Positions 11,301 to 20,471 of a stretch of 64,000 nucleotides of DNA are shown here, one piece after another; position 1 is the stretch's first letter; every line of letters starts with the position of its first letter. Origin of the DNA: Leishmania donovani (taxonomy: Eukaryota; Euglenozoa; Kinetoplastea; Trypanosomatida; Trypanosomatidae); NCBI RefSeq assembly GCF_000227135.1, contig NC_018257.1, positions 689,777 to 753,776 of the forward strand. Direction: 5' to 3'. Under the pieces are notes generated by a model. It saw only the letters and a program-made list of their open reading frames with translations. It was not told where the DNA came from and did not search any database. A program made the position numbers and the translations under genes.

Positions 11301-11851
11301 ACAGAAGCTCTTCACCAGACGCCACGCTCGACGCGGCCCCGCCAGCGGCGCTACATAGCGGCGCCGGGAAGCCGGCACGCACGAGCACGAAGTCGTCCTC
11401 CGCGTCTCAAGCACCGCCGGCGAGCTCGCCAGGGATGATGGGTCACCAGCTGCGCCATAAGGATGCAAGGAACAGACTTGCTTTTGAGAACCGCAAAATC
11501 CGTGATACTTCGGCATCGTGCTCCTCGGCACCGTCGTCACGGGGCAGGCTTGGCAAGGGCGACGGAGATACAGATGGCGCACGGATCTCTGACGCGTCGT
11601 CTTCATTTTCTGCTCTAGACCGTGGCTCTGTGTCATCGTCGAGCTCAGCAGTGGACCAGCGGCTGTCGCAATTCCTCGAACCCTGTGTAAACGAGACGAG
11701 CCCGGGCCAAGTGGGTGGTCGCTACCGGGGTGATGGTGTGTCGATCGGGGTGCCGTTAACGCCGTTCGATCTTCACCTGATTCCATCGAGAGAGTACCGT
11801 GGCAATCAGGCCACCGCTCTCCGCCTGCAGGGGGAGGCGTCTGCGGTGTAG
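8354..11851 (+). CDS. Hypothetical protein, 1165 aa, Ser/Ala-rich, possible PH-like regions
   Basis: I do not recognise the family. ATG at 8354 opens 1165 codons. Two stretches look like compact beta-rich folds rather than low complexity. Residues ~160-265 have alternating hydrophobic strands and end in an amphipathic helix (RHAEQIVELLTSF). Residues ~430-580 end in SPEERTSWLAWFRSRG, the kind of C-terminal helix seen in pleckstrin-homology folds. A PH-like fold is only a guess. The rest (about 590-1165) is disordered, rich in Ser, Ala, Thr and Pro, with an acidic patch (EEDEELTIVVEDDELD) near residue 735. The TAG at 11849-11851 is followed in the same frame by 134 open codons with similar composition, so the natural stop may lie further downstream. 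Confidence 0.72.
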   Translation: MHAERSLGEPKRQARFSPLPTSAPLLSFDVLEWIPSNSELLARLPVGRAASEYPPDSRAPVACSEGRVHPRDCTAFESSCGSWTCFRTLSRCGDALVLEDAQLVDVGAARRHVLTWQQGPGRLPSDCVSTRYIGADIVPRDSLLANRRCEGSALPAQSRKQEIPMQDIHSVRRHCFQKPVTLVFDARGHSISGRDRVDTTARDDRAKWVLAQRRHHRSSGSEMGLTLQWRYELWGPVGVIFTLRGGRRIFLAFASTRHAEQIVELLTSFATGAELGRRQPSYHSPHQSSTGASASFSQVPAWSVGDDIPFAASASGPQAAPLSSGALQRCASPSCVSVHIASCEASLRGAPATPCSPRGDSAFSSAWAFGAHWLVPSTPAGPQTGEQRRKTGSFTGENSPSPLTDTVAASQEVGGTLAASSRRGSSRVPGSGYLYCRPWGEASRYLRYYLRVSTSAGRSHVVRFSRHRLRLWQRLRQVFGNEKRTVSLDMRRTSVCPSVAHENLLRVTYLVESFAQYKSLQPLGGGVVSVGPMSDLAASRATPRRELELCAGHPVVFEALAKSPEERTSWLAWFRSRGATVQAPADAAQLGDYAGALRMPQKPVTFQQLGGEPLLVTSPASRPGQEMLLSSTADQCASAWETPTFSAEAVASLKSLCSGSPHLPLKEQSEGRRGGFRTAAETAAALRLSTPCRTYPSKAFPSLPGPLPAADEHASTQTRPQPPSAVASGMGDRQEEDEELTIVVEDDELDRTTACPEAAESHSPCYIMQSDPSVMDHTAAPLRRTSASLLLDEGARWLRSGIGSAAEAPNSIAAANESSKADHKFANIRPTMAGPIAVPMYLEDTTSSEVSSHERLNALPPQLPAKSKTSKIRPGANETPLDHTAAAQGAVGTPLFTMEVNNAGLHTPVSTANGSATPAPLKASSTVVASASVLAEEHLDRCSSSSGVNTPSRASEPETAVFTTTALGSLVAGLPQRMWQTPNRSSSPDATLDAAPPAALHSGAGKPARTSTKSSSASQAPPASSPGMMGHQLRHKDARNRLAFENRKIRDTSASCSSAPSSRGRLGKGDGDTDGARISDASSSFSALDRGSVSSSSSAVDQRLSQFLEPCVNETSPGQVGGRYRGDGVSIGVPLTPFDLHLIPSREYRGNQATALRLQGEASAV

Positions 11852-12256
11852 TTGAGCGCCAGCAACAGCGGGCGCGCCACCCCACTTTTCATTAGAAGCA
11901 GCTGTGCGAGCTTAGAGCAGACACCGGGTGGTAGCCGGGCGCATGGCTTGGCGGTTGCTACGACCCCTCTTCAGCTCCGGACATCCAGTCGTCTTCGACG
12001 CGGCGACAGCGACTATTTTAACAGCCCGCTTACGCTGGAGCGTCAGGAGGTTATGGAGCCGCGTCGGCACTCCTTCTGCGACTCGCTATTTTATGCACTA
12101 GAGCTGAGTGACATGGCGTCTCCTATGCGCCGCAGAGCAATGTTGTCCTGCTTTGTGGTACGCTGCGCAAGGGAGGGACACTGTCGAGGAGGCGCGAGGT
12201 CGCACTGCCGATCCGCTCATGGATCACTCCCCTTCTCTCTCATAATGCATCACTGA
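11852..12256 (+). other. In-frame open extension after the TAG of the 1165-aa gene
   Basis: The frame that ends with TAG at 11849-11851 stays open for 134 further codons to a stop at 12254-12256. The first ~90 residues look coding: polar, Arg/Ser-rich and non-repetitive (e.g. RRGDSDYFNSPLTLERQEV). After about position 12160 the translation becomes less convincing. Possible explanations are a CAG-to-TAG nonsense change or base error in a longer protein, programmed readthrough, or chance. Confidence 0.4.
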
Positions 12257-13071
12257 TTAGTGGACGCGTTGCATGCTCCCTTTGCCTTGCCTTGTGGGTA
12301 CGCCGGTGGGTTGTATGTTTCATGTTTCTTCGCCCGGCGATGTGGTACACTTAACACTTCCTCAACAGAAACATCAAAACAAGCTCCGTCGCCTGTCTTC
12401 CTTCTCGGCCAACAGCCGGCCTTCACGATCATACTTGCCGCATTCCCCCCATCCCTCGTGCTGCTCTCTCTCACACATATACACGCGTAGAAACAACATG
12501 CAGGCAAGTGCGGTGCCACTGCGCGTTGGATGTGTAAAGACGCAAGCATAAATCGAATCTTGTCTCCCTTCGCCCCGAAAAGAAAAAAAAGTAACAACGC
12601 GTTGCCAGAGGTCTGTCGTGGCCGAGGAAGGCGGGTGTCCAAGGCCCCAGATACGTGCTGTTGCGGGGCGATGGACTACCCATGCTCGGAGAAGCTGCGC
12701 TGGAGCAAAAAAAAAAATGATAGCAGTTATGTCGTCGTCCACTGCTTCCACAAAGCGAAACAAAACACGCAAGCAGTAGCTGACAGAGTACAAGTTTCGC
12801 TGTTTCTGTGACTTCTTTCCTCCTTCAGCTGCTCGCCACATGCTCTATTCAACTGTCACACCTCCCCTTGCATTCAACTCCACCTTTCTCGCTTCCTTAC
12901 GCGGCATCGCCTTCTCGTTGTTGCCTAGTGGTGCTGGTCGGATTCACCTTCTCCCTGCGCAGCGCGGCCGCAGAAGGTACATACGCTGAGGCGGAGTGGT
13001 GCCTATCAAGCTCCCCTCTGCGTGAGTATATATGCGTTCGTGGCTTTTCGTCGGTGTATCTCGAGGTCCCG
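12257..13071 (+). other. Intergenic region and 5' leader of the pseudouridine synthase
   Basis: About 0.8 kb with no gene of its own. A-rich runs occur near 12582-12590 and 12707-12717. Two candidate splice acceptors follow pyrimidine tracts: AG at 12827-12828 (after CTTTCCTCCTTC) and AG at 12961-12962 (after TTCTCCCTGCGC). I cannot choose between them. No ATG in the frame of the next gene occurs before 13072. Confidence 0.6.
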
Positions 13072-14673
13072 ATGCCACGCGAGCTGCGCTACTGCCGTCC
13101 AAGGCGCGACCCCGACGAGTCCCTACTCGCATATCTATCCACGAAATTTACCTATCTAGCGGAGACGCAGTGGCGTCAGCACATCGCAGCCGGTGACATC
13201 AGCGTCAATGGGGAGACACTCACTGATGGGTCCTATGTGCTCCGGCAGGGCGACATGCTTCGCTTTGCCCCGCCGCGCTCCTTCGAGCCGCCTGTGGACA
13301 GCAAGCACATTGAGGTCCTCTACGAAGACTCGACGCTGATGGTTGTTACCAAGAACGGTAACCTGCCGGTCGCGGAGGGGGGTCGCTACTGCGAGAACAC
13401 GCTGGTGGAGGTTCTGCGACGCCGTGGCGCTGCTGCGTTTTACACGGCCTCCACGCGTACAAGCTTCGCCACAACACATGAGGACACGGAGAAGGTGTCT
13501 GACACACTCACTCACGCTGGTAAAATTGCTGAGGCCTCAGTGCGAGCTGAGGGCTCGACCGCGATGGACGCGTGTGGCAAAGGCGCTGAAATTGCTACTT
13601 CATCTCCTTCCCGACGGCGCCTGGAGGACGGCTCGCACATGACTTCCGCGGCCGGCTCAGCGCCGTGCGCCTCTGTGCCGTTGTCCGAGACACCAACAGT
13701 GCAGCAGCGAAGCCCCCTCGATCTTTTCACAGTCCAGCGGCTGGACAAGGAAACCTCGGGTGTTGTGGTGCTTGCAAAGAACAGCTTCAGCGCAAGAACT
13801 TTGGCGTCGAGACTGGAGGCGCAGACGAAAGGCTGTACGGACGCAGTGGAGTCGCGACTGCGCGAGCGTGGCCACGCCGTGGCGCTCAGTTCCGACACTT
13901 TCGACGAGTTGGTTCGGCTCAAGGCGCAATCAGTGCACAAGACCTACACGGCGGTGCTTCGAGGTGCTGCCCCAGAGGACCACACCTTTGTTGTGGTGAA
14001 CTACATGGACTGCATGGCGAAGCACCCCACGCACTCATGGGAGGCGCAACACACGCAATTAAAGAAGCTGAAAATGTGCTGTGAACCGATGAAAGAGATA
14101 CTCTTCTCGCACGCAGCAGCATCTTTGCCGAAACCGCCCAAGGAGCAGCAGATGCGGTGGGGCAAGTTGGCTGTAACTCGCATTCGCGTCTTGGCGAGCA
14201 ACAGGAAGCTGGGACTGACATGCGTGCAGGTGGAGCTTCTCACCGGTCGAAGCCACCAGATTCGCCTGCACTGCGCCGCTGTCGGTTACCCGGTGTTGGG
14301 CGACAAGCTCTACACGACGGTGACACCTGGAAGAGAGGGCGGTGCCACCGCAGTGTCGGACGCGGTGTACCTCGAGCGCGTTCGGCGGGAAGATGACCCG
14401 TTTCTCCCCATCGACGACGACGTCAGCGGCGCCGGTGGCACCAGCAGAAACGGCAAAATGTGGTGCCGGCGCCACTTGCTGCACGCGACGTGGATCACCT
14501 TTGCACATCCAGATATTTCGCCGGCGCGCTTGATGACGTTCATGGCGTCGCCAGTGCCCTTCTTCACCGCGGATGTGCGTTTCGAATGCGAGGAGGACTC
14601 TTCGCTGTTCTCCCAGTGGCTCACACGTGCCGTCTCGCGGCCCCTGGAGAGGGCGGAGACTTCGCAGAGCTGA
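13072..14673 (+). CDS. RluA-family RNA pseudouridine synthase with S4 domain
   Basis: Isomerises uridine to pseudouridine in RNA; the substrate (rRNA, tRNA or mitochondrial RNA) cannot be told from sequence. 533 aa from the first in-frame ATG at 13072; the open frame extends upstream only through non-ATG codons. Seen: an S4-like RNA-binding segment in the first ~70 residues (WRQHIAAGDISVNGE followed by LRQGDMLRF); the RluA catalytic motif QRLDKETSGVVVLAK with its Asp at residue 225; and the family motif TGRSHQIRLH at 391-400, with the downstream GYPVLGDKLY. An insert of ~80 low-complexity residues lies before the catalytic motif and another between the motifs, common in trypanosomatid members. 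A stand-alone Pus5/Pus6/Pus9-like role is possible. No clear targeting signal is visible. Confidence 0.92.
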   Translation: MPRELRYCRPRRDPDESLLAYLSTKFTYLAETQWRQHIAAGDISVNGETLTDGSYVLRQGDMLRFAPPRSFEPPVDSKHIEVLYEDSTLMVVTKNGNLPVAEGGRYCENTLVEVLRRRGAAAFYTASTRTSFATTHEDTEKVSDTLTHAGKIAEASVRAEGSTAMDACGKGAEIATSSPSRRRLEDGSHMTSAAGSAPCASVPLSETPTVQQRSPLDLFTVQRLDKETSGVVVLAKNSFSARTLASRLEAQTKGCTDAVESRLRERGHAVALSSDTFDELVRLKAQSVHKTYTAVLRGAAPEDHTFVVVNYMDCMAKHPTHSWEAQHTQLKKLKMCCEPMKEILFSHAAASLPKPPKEQQMRWGKLAVTRIRVLASNRKLGLTCVQVELLTGRSHQIRLHCAAVGYPVLGDKLYTTVTPGREGGATAVSDAVYLERVRREDDPFLPIDDDVSGAGGTSRNGKMWCRRHLLHATWITFAHPDISPARLMTFMASPVPFFTADVRFECEEDSSLFSQWLTRAVSRPLERAETSQS

Positions 14674-15422
14674 ACCGCATGCGTGCGCGGGTATGCGACG
14701 CTGCAGGTAGTGCTGTTTGAGTTTTTCCCGATTTCTCTCTAGCTGCGTTTTCGAACCTTCCTCACTCACGTGAGTGCAGCTTTACAATCAAAAAAAAAAG
14801 AGAAAGCGGCCAGGTGACTAAAGTAAGCACCCCCTTCCATACTCTGGTGAAGACCTCTCCATAATGCTCACCATTGGAAATTCGGCTTTCTTACCCCGTG
14901 CTCTGCGAAGGGCTGCTCCACAGTTGATCACGAGGTCTTCTGCTTCGTGACTGTCACCTAGTCTCTCTCTCGTGTGCCGGTGTGTCGGTGGAAGACGTCT
15001 GCAAGCGCTTCAAGACGAGAGCCTATGCGGTGCCAAGGCTAGACTGCCACCATCGTCCCCCCCACCTCTCTCGTGTTTCCTTCCTCCGGCCATCCTGCCC
15101 GGCACACTCTACCATGCCCCCTCCGTCCTCCCCTTTCCTGACCCCACCCGTCTGCTCTCGCCCTTGTGGCTTTTGCTCCCCAGCAGTAGCCCCCACCCAA
15201 GGGAGCGGTCTTTCCTCACTTCGAGTTATGCTTACCCCTTCGTGCGGCTCCGTTTTACTGCCACCGTGTACGTGGATTTGGCCCGTTGTCGTTCGCGAGT
15301 CCTTTGGTGCACGCTGTGGGCGTTAGCCGATAATCTAAAAAGGGCTCGGAAGAACGTCGTCGCGCACCCTTTTCCGCCCGGTGTTTGTTTCGCATAACCT
15401 CTATTCTTATCATTTCAGCAAC
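14674..15422 (+). other. Intergenic region
   Basis: About 0.75 kb, C/T-rich, with an A run near 14790-14799 and a long mixed pyrimidine tract from 15049 to 15200. It ends in the splice acceptor at 15417-15418. No gene seen. Confidence 0.75.
15417..15418 (+). promoter_or_regulatory. Predicted spliced-leader acceptor AG
   Basis: The tract CTCTATTCTTATCATTTC leads directly into AG at 15417-15418. The ATG at 15423 follows after only 4 nt, which supports 15423 as the start codon and implies a very short 5' UTR. Confidence 0.65.
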
Positions 15423-16745
15423 ATGTCGACCATGAGTTCGCCGCGCAGTGAGATGTCTGTGTCAACGGCGTTGCCGGAGACGGACGAGTCGCGGCTCATG
15501 TTCTACGCGGAGGTACTCATGGCCAACGTACCATCGCTTATTGCGGACCTGAGCTCTGCCAAGTACGCCTTCCTGAGCTTCTCAGAGAAAACGCGAATCG
15601 AGGTGAAGCAGAAGTCCGCTCTGATACAGTCCATTGGCCGCACCTTCACCTCGCTTCAGAATTCGAGCAAGTCCCTGATAGCAGCCCGACAAAGCCTCCA
15701 AGAGTGCGAGACGAAGCTGGTGCGGGCGGCGCCGCCGACGTTCGTGACAAGTGCCGAGGCGCTTCACCTGTCCAGCGCCAGGGCCCACGGTGACACCACC
15801 GGTGCTGAGCAAAACGGCAACGCGTCTGCCGAAGCAACAGCGGCTGAGGTGCGGAGACTCTCCGCCGCGGCCCCCGACAACGTGGTGATCCTGAACGAGG
15901 AGGACATTCGACCAGTTCGGGAAGCCGAGGAGGCGTACGAAAAGGAGTCGGCAGTGTACACAGAGATTGCAAAGGCGTGCAACAAGATGGAGGACGCGTT
16001 CGACCATGCCCACGATCAGTGTCGCGTGATGACGGAGCACGTGCAGGACCTTAAGTGGAAGTTCGACGAGGTCTACAACGGCTGGAAAAGTGCTGAGCGG
16101 GAGCGGTGGGTGGTGCGCGTCATGCGGGATGAGCTGGAGGACAGGCGAGCGATCATGACGGAGGCCTTGCTCGGCATCAAAGCTGTCGAGGAGGAGTGCC
16201 GTGCGCAGGAGTTTAGGATCATCGAGGGCTCCATCGCCCACGCGCAAGCAGAGGCAGATGTGATCAAGGCGGAGTTGCAGGCGAAGCGCAGTCGTTACGA
16301 ACTCGAGTTGGCCACCTACCAAATTGCATACAAGGAGCAGCAGGCCGAGGTGGAGTCATTGCGCGAGCACTGCAAGCTGCTGCGTAGCCACCAGCGCGAC
16401 CTAGAGATCCTCGCCAAGAAGCAGCAGCTTGAGGAGATGGACCGGAACTGTTTGCGCAAGCTGATGATGGCGACACTGACGCTAACGCCGTCCAAGTACG
16501 GCAAAGCCGAGGACCGCACTCTGACGTCGGAGCAGCAGATGGAGGTCAGAAACGATCATTTGCTGGTATCGGTTCTGGCGGCCCGCATCTCCATTTTGGA
16601 AGAGCAGCGCAAGACGGTTGGTGGGCTCCTGGCTAGCGCGCGTGGAATGGGGAAGAGCAACGATGTCAGCGCCACGGTCGAGCAAATCCGCACGCTGCTC
16701 GAGCCCGAGGTTCAGCTCGACGAGGATGCCCTGACGGGCGACTAA
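15423..16745 (+). CDS. Conserved coiled-coil protein, 440 aa, function unknown
   Basis: Almost entirely helical and charged. Residues ~20-115 and ~160-400 are rich in Glu, Lys, Arg, Gln and Leu with heptad-like spacing, e.g. KAELQAKRSRYELELATYQ and YKEQQAEVESLREHCKLLRS. A short Ala/Glu-rich linker lies near residues 120-160. There is no signal peptide, membrane segment or enzymatic motif. This architecture is typical of trypanosomatid cytoskeletal, flagellar or basal-body proteins, but nothing identifies the location. The start is the ATG 4 nt after a strong splice acceptor; two further Met (residues 4 and 10) lie close by. Confidence 0.85.
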   Translation: MSTMSSPRSEMSVSTALPETDESRLMFYAEVLMANVPSLIADLSSAKYAFLSFSEKTRIEVKQKSALIQSIGRTFTSLQNSSKSLIAARQSLQECETKLVRAAPPTFVTSAEALHLSSARAHGDTTGAEQNGNASAEATAAEVRRLSAAAPDNVVILNEEDIRPVREAEEAYEKESAVYTEIAKACNKMEDAFDHAHDQCRVMTEHVQDLKWKFDEVYNGWKSAERERWVVRVMRDELEDRRAIMTEALLGIKAVEEECRAQEFRIIEGSIAHAQAEADVIKAELQAKRSRYELELATYQIAYKEQQAEVESLREHCKLLRSHQRDLEILAKKQQLEEMDRNCLRKLMMATLTLTPSKYGKAEDRTLTSEQQMEVRNDHLLVSVLAARISILEEQRKTVGGLLASARGMGKSNDVSATVEQIRTLLEPEVQLDEDALTGD

Positions 16746-18970
16746 GGTGCAGGATCGTCGCCTTTTTCCTTTCTTCCGTCGCCGCGCTCATCACTGCCGT
16801 CGTCGCTGTGCATCGATGCGCCCTACTGCACGTGCGTTTCTCGCTTTCCTGCCGACGGTTTTGTTTACTGCCCTTTCACTTTGTGTCGATGCGTGCTGTG
16901 AGGCCTCGCCGCATGTACGTGTGCTTGCTGGACTGTGCGTCCGGTCATGTGTGCATGCTGGTGCTCTTCCCTCGCCTGCTTTTCTCTTTTTCTGCCCTAT
17001 TATTGCCCTACCGTGTGCTGCCAGTCTCTCGTGCGTGTCGCTCTCGCTTTTCTGGATCGCTGCGTGTATGCGCATGCGACTTGACCGTCAGCCGATACCG
17101 GCCAGCGCTGCCATCACCTCCACGTTGATGAAACTCGTCCGGAAAGCGTGTTCTCTGATAGAAGCGCTCTGGCTGTGTGTGGGGTGGAAGGTGAGTCGAA
17201 GGGGAGAAAGGAGAGCCATCGAAGTCTCAGCAGCGCCAGAGTGCACCCCTTTTCCGCACTTGTGTGAAAAGCTCCTTGCTGGTGGGCGCGCAGGTAGTCT
17301 GTGCGCATCGATGGTGACAGAGTGAGGGTAGGAGGGATCGATTTGGCTTTCCAGCGCTCCCCGTTTGCTATCGCGTGTCGCTCATGACCCCGCGCCTTCC
17401 TCCTTGCTGACCTGAGGCGCTGTTGCAGCGTGCAGGTACACCACCGGTGAGAGGATCTCGCGCGTCACCGTCGCAGGCGCACCTACCCGATTCGAGGGTC
17501 GCCTTGTATGACTAAGGTATCCTTCTTATGCCACTCTGCCCCCACATCTCCCTCTATCTCTTTCTCTGCTCCCCTCACGCGCATCCGCACGCGGCACTGC
17601 GCTGCTGTCTAACGCGCTGGGCTCCCTGTGCATACTTATGCCCCCGCTACAGAGCGTCGTGCCGCGTTTCGAAGTGCCGACCATGTTGTCATCCGGCCCC
17701 AAACACAAACGAAAAAAAAAGAAAAGGTGAAGCTGCAGCGGACGTCTGAAAAGGGAGGGAGGAGAGGGGCGCTGACAGCAAATCGCGGCGCGCAAGCGTT
17801 CCTCTTTCCGCGCATTTTGTTTTCCCTTTTTCGGCTGGTCTTCTTCGTTCCGGGGACTCACTTGCAGCCCTCAACAAGGAGCCGGAGCGTGCCTGTGTGC
17901 GGTTGTGTGTGTTTGTGTTCCGAAAGGAGCGGTGCGCTACAAGGACGTTCACCCAAACGCGTTTGGCCGCCCATCGCCTTACCTTGCTTTCCCGCGCCAC
18001 CGTATCACGTAGCCGGTGAGGTCTCCACCCCTTCTGTGGTTCTTTTCTCTCTCGTTATCCGTGGTGGTATGTTTTTGCTCTTTGCGATTTGATGGGCATC
18101 ATCGGCCTTCCTCCCCTTGCGTCAGCTCTCCCGCCCGCACCATTCATGTGTGTTCGGCTTTCTCTCATCACTCGACATTCGCGGTCTTTCGGTTGACTTG
18201 GCTGACCCTCCACACCCGCCCTCCTTCTTCATCCATTGCTGTCTCACTCTTTCGCTCAGTCGCTCACTTTCTCACGGATCTTTTTTTTTCTCGTGCCTTC
18301 ACGTTCTGCACTCCCCTCCCTTCTGCTGGTCCTTCCTGCCACTGACTTCCGCGCTTCCTATTCTGCGCTTTCCTTCGCTGTCTCTTGTATATGTGTGCAC
18401 ATGCACGTGTGTGTGTATGTGTGGCTCCTGTCTCTGTCTTGTCCTTACCTCCAACTCGTGTGCTCCACCGCCGTTCCTCGTCGCGCTGTCCGTCAACTCT
18501 TATCCACTTCGCTGATACATTTCTCTCTATTTTTATGTGAATACATATATAGCACATAAACATACGTATCTATATGTATTTATTGATTGTATTCTCTCGT
18601 CTTTCTCTCTTCTTTTTCTTTTTTTTTGGTGGGTGCGTACTTCGCCTGAGTGAGGCGTATTGCTATTGTGGTTGTTGTCCCTCGTTGTCAGCCACACTGC
18701 TGCGGATCAGCAAGCCACAGACATAGAAGGAGGCAGAAAAGGGAGAGGGAACGATGGGGCGACGGGAGGGATTAGGAGGAGTCGCGTGACGAGTGCACTG
18801 TTGTCGCTCTCGATTCTCTCGCTTAGATCCTCCTTCCGCCTTGGCGCGCGTTCTGTCCCCCAACGTCTTCAGTTTCTACGGAGGCGCGCACAGGAGCAAA
18901 CGCCACGAGTGCCGATTTCCGTTCAGTGTTGAGCTCCATCGTTATCATCATCGGACAGCCCACACACACA

Positions 18971-18972
<2 letters not shown>

Positions 18973-19010
<38 letters not shown>
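18973..19010. repeat. (CA)n microsatellite
   Basis: Nineteen uninterrupted CA units, with a further CA block at 18961-18970 separated by AG. Confidence 0.95.
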
Positions 19011-19014
<4 letters not shown>

Positions 19015-19150
19015 GTAGAAGTGTGCAGCAGCTGTCTTCAGCTTCTTTTCGTTCGTTTGTTTCCAACCACCGGCTTGCTATTCATCCTTGTTCTTGCGAG
19101 AAACGCCCCGCGCGTTGTTTACGCCTTCCCCTCTCCTTTCCTCCACATAC

Positions 19151-19152
19151 AG
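19151..19152 (+). promoter_or_regulatory. Predicted spliced-leader acceptor AG
   Basis: Tract CCTTCCCCTCTCCTTTCCTC (19123-19142), then ACATAC-AG. The main ATG follows at 19179. A second AG at 19158-19159 is a weaker alternative. Confidence 0.6.
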
Positions 19153-19167
19153 ACGGCATAGGCGGGC

Positions 19168-19227
19168 ATGATAATCGAATGGAGTTCCCCGTGTTTGTGG
19201 CCTCCGACGTTCACGGCGAGAAGGTGA
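19168..19227 (+). other. Short upstream ORF overlapping the next start codon
   Basis: The first ATG after the predicted splice site is at 19168. It opens 19 codons out of frame with the main gene and stops at 19225-19227, so it overlaps the main ATG at 19179. This could reduce or control translation if included in the mature mRNA. Confidence 0.4.
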
Positions 19228-20471
19228 ACCTCGCGCTTCGCTACAATCCACGCACAACAACGCTGGATCGTTTCCTGAGCGTCGCGTCGCGCTGCTTTGA
19301 TGACGTCGCACATTTAACGCGTCGGGGCTGTCTTCAGCCATTTTCTGCTGCCTACATCTACAGAGATGTGCAGTGCCAGTGGGACGTGCTAGAGGATTGC
19401 ACCCAGCTTTCACCCTTCTGCCAAGTCTATGTGTTCCGCCAGCTGTTCAACGAGGTCGTCGCGGCGATTTCCGACCCTCTGGACGCGTCGCAGCTACTCT
19501 CGGTGCACGACAGAAAAGCCGACTGTGCGACTTCTTGTACAGGTGCATCGTTCTTGGCGGGTTCGCCACCTCTCAACTCATCGAAATCGACCTCGCCGAT
19601 CCGTGTCGCCGCCAACCGCTGGGCAGTTTCGCAAAGCCGCCAGCATCCCGAGACGGCGAGGCCTCGCTTTGGGGTGCCGTCGCTGCTGTGCAAGAACGAC
19701 AGTCCACTGGTACATGCGACACACCCGACAAAATCAGAGAGGGCAACTCATATCGGTGATGAGGCGGAAGGTTTCCATCATGTACGGTCCGCGGACAGAG
19801 CGGCAGCATTCCGCTGTGTGAAGTCACACCGCTTTCGTATGCAGATCTTGTCCCCTCCAGTGGAGACTCAGATGCACCGTCAAGACGCAGCGCGCAACGC
19901 GACAAGCACGTCCGTTCATTTAGCCGCTCTCGCTGCGCTAGGGCCACAGGCTGCGTATGTGAAGCCGATGAGACGTCACCTGAGCGACTCGTACAACGCG
20001 CCCCCCGCACCATCCTCCTCCTCCGCGGGAGAGGTGGCCATTCCAAGGAGCTGGTATGACTCTTCTAGGCACTCTTTTCCCAGTACATCACCGCGGGCAC
20101 GCACGCCAGGTCAGTCGCCTTCTCAACCCTTGTTTGTGTCAGCATGCAGCGGCGGCACAGTGTTGCCCTTCTCACCACGGGAAGGTCGATCAAGGGCGCT
20201 GTCGCAGACTGACGAGCGCCACCGCGAGATGCTCGCCTACAGCGAAGCACGCAGCGGGCGCGGCGACAGCATCCTGCGTGAGGAGCGGGCGCGCGTAGCG
20301 GCACACATGCTTTTGGGGATCGATGAGCTGCGCTCACATCTGCGAGAGGAGACTCGGCAACTGAAACGGACACTGAGTGACTTACTGCACAGTCGCGTTT
20401 CGCCGCTGAACAGAGCTGATGACGGTACAATATATAATGCGTCTCCTCCTCGCATGTCTGTGTTGTGGTGA
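19179..20471 (+). CDS. Protein with BILBO1-like N-terminal domain, probable cytoskeletal
   Basis: 430 aa. Residues 1-95 resemble the ubiquitin-like N-terminal domain of the flagellar pocket collar protein BILBO1: an opening strand (FPVFVASDVHGEKVNL), an amphipathic segment starting TTLDRFLSVASRCF, and a closing LSPFCQVYVFRQ that parallels the C-Q-L-Y-V-F motif known from BILBO1. Residues ~110-370 are Ser/Arg/His-rich and look disordered. Residues ~385-420 form a short charged helix (LRSHLREETRQLKRTL), a possible coiled coil. It lacks the EF-hands and long coiled coil of BILBO1, so it is a different protein sharing the domain. The open frame extends upstream without an ATG; 19179 is the first in-frame ATG. 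A cytoskeletal role is inferred from the domain only. Confidence 0.78.
   Translation: MEFPVFVASDVHGEKVNLALRYNPRTTTLDRFLSVASRCFDDVAHLTRRGCLQPFSAAYIYRDVQCQWDVLEDCTQLSPFCQVYVFRQLFNEVVAAISDPLDASQLLSVHDRKADCATSCTGASFLAGSPPLNSSKSTSPIRVAANRWAVSQSRQHPETARPRFGVPSLLCKNDSPLVHATHPTKSERATHIGDEAEGFHHVRSADRAAAFRCVKSHRFRMQILSPPVETQMHRQDAARNATSTSVHLAALAALGPQAAYVKPMRRHLSDSYNAPPAPSSSSAGEVAIPRSWYDSSRHSFPSTSPRARTPGQSPSQPLFVSACSGGTVLPFSPREGRSRALSQTDERHREMLAYSEARSGRGDSILREERARVAAHMLLGIDELRSHLREETRQLKRTLSDLLHSRVSPLNRADDGTIYNASPPRMSVLW

Larger units (their letters stand above)
16746..19178 (+). other. Intergenic region, 2.4 kb
   Basis: Pyrimidine-rich, AT-rich around 18530-18600, and with a long CA microsatellite at 18973-19010. 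Open frames on either strand are Ser/Leu/Cys/Phe-rich translations of CT tracts. I see no supported gene. Confidence 0.7.

Noticed and set aside
12808..13071. N-terminal extension of the pseudouridine synthase
   Set aside because: It has no ATG, contains candidate splice acceptors, and the translation is hydrophobic low complexity.
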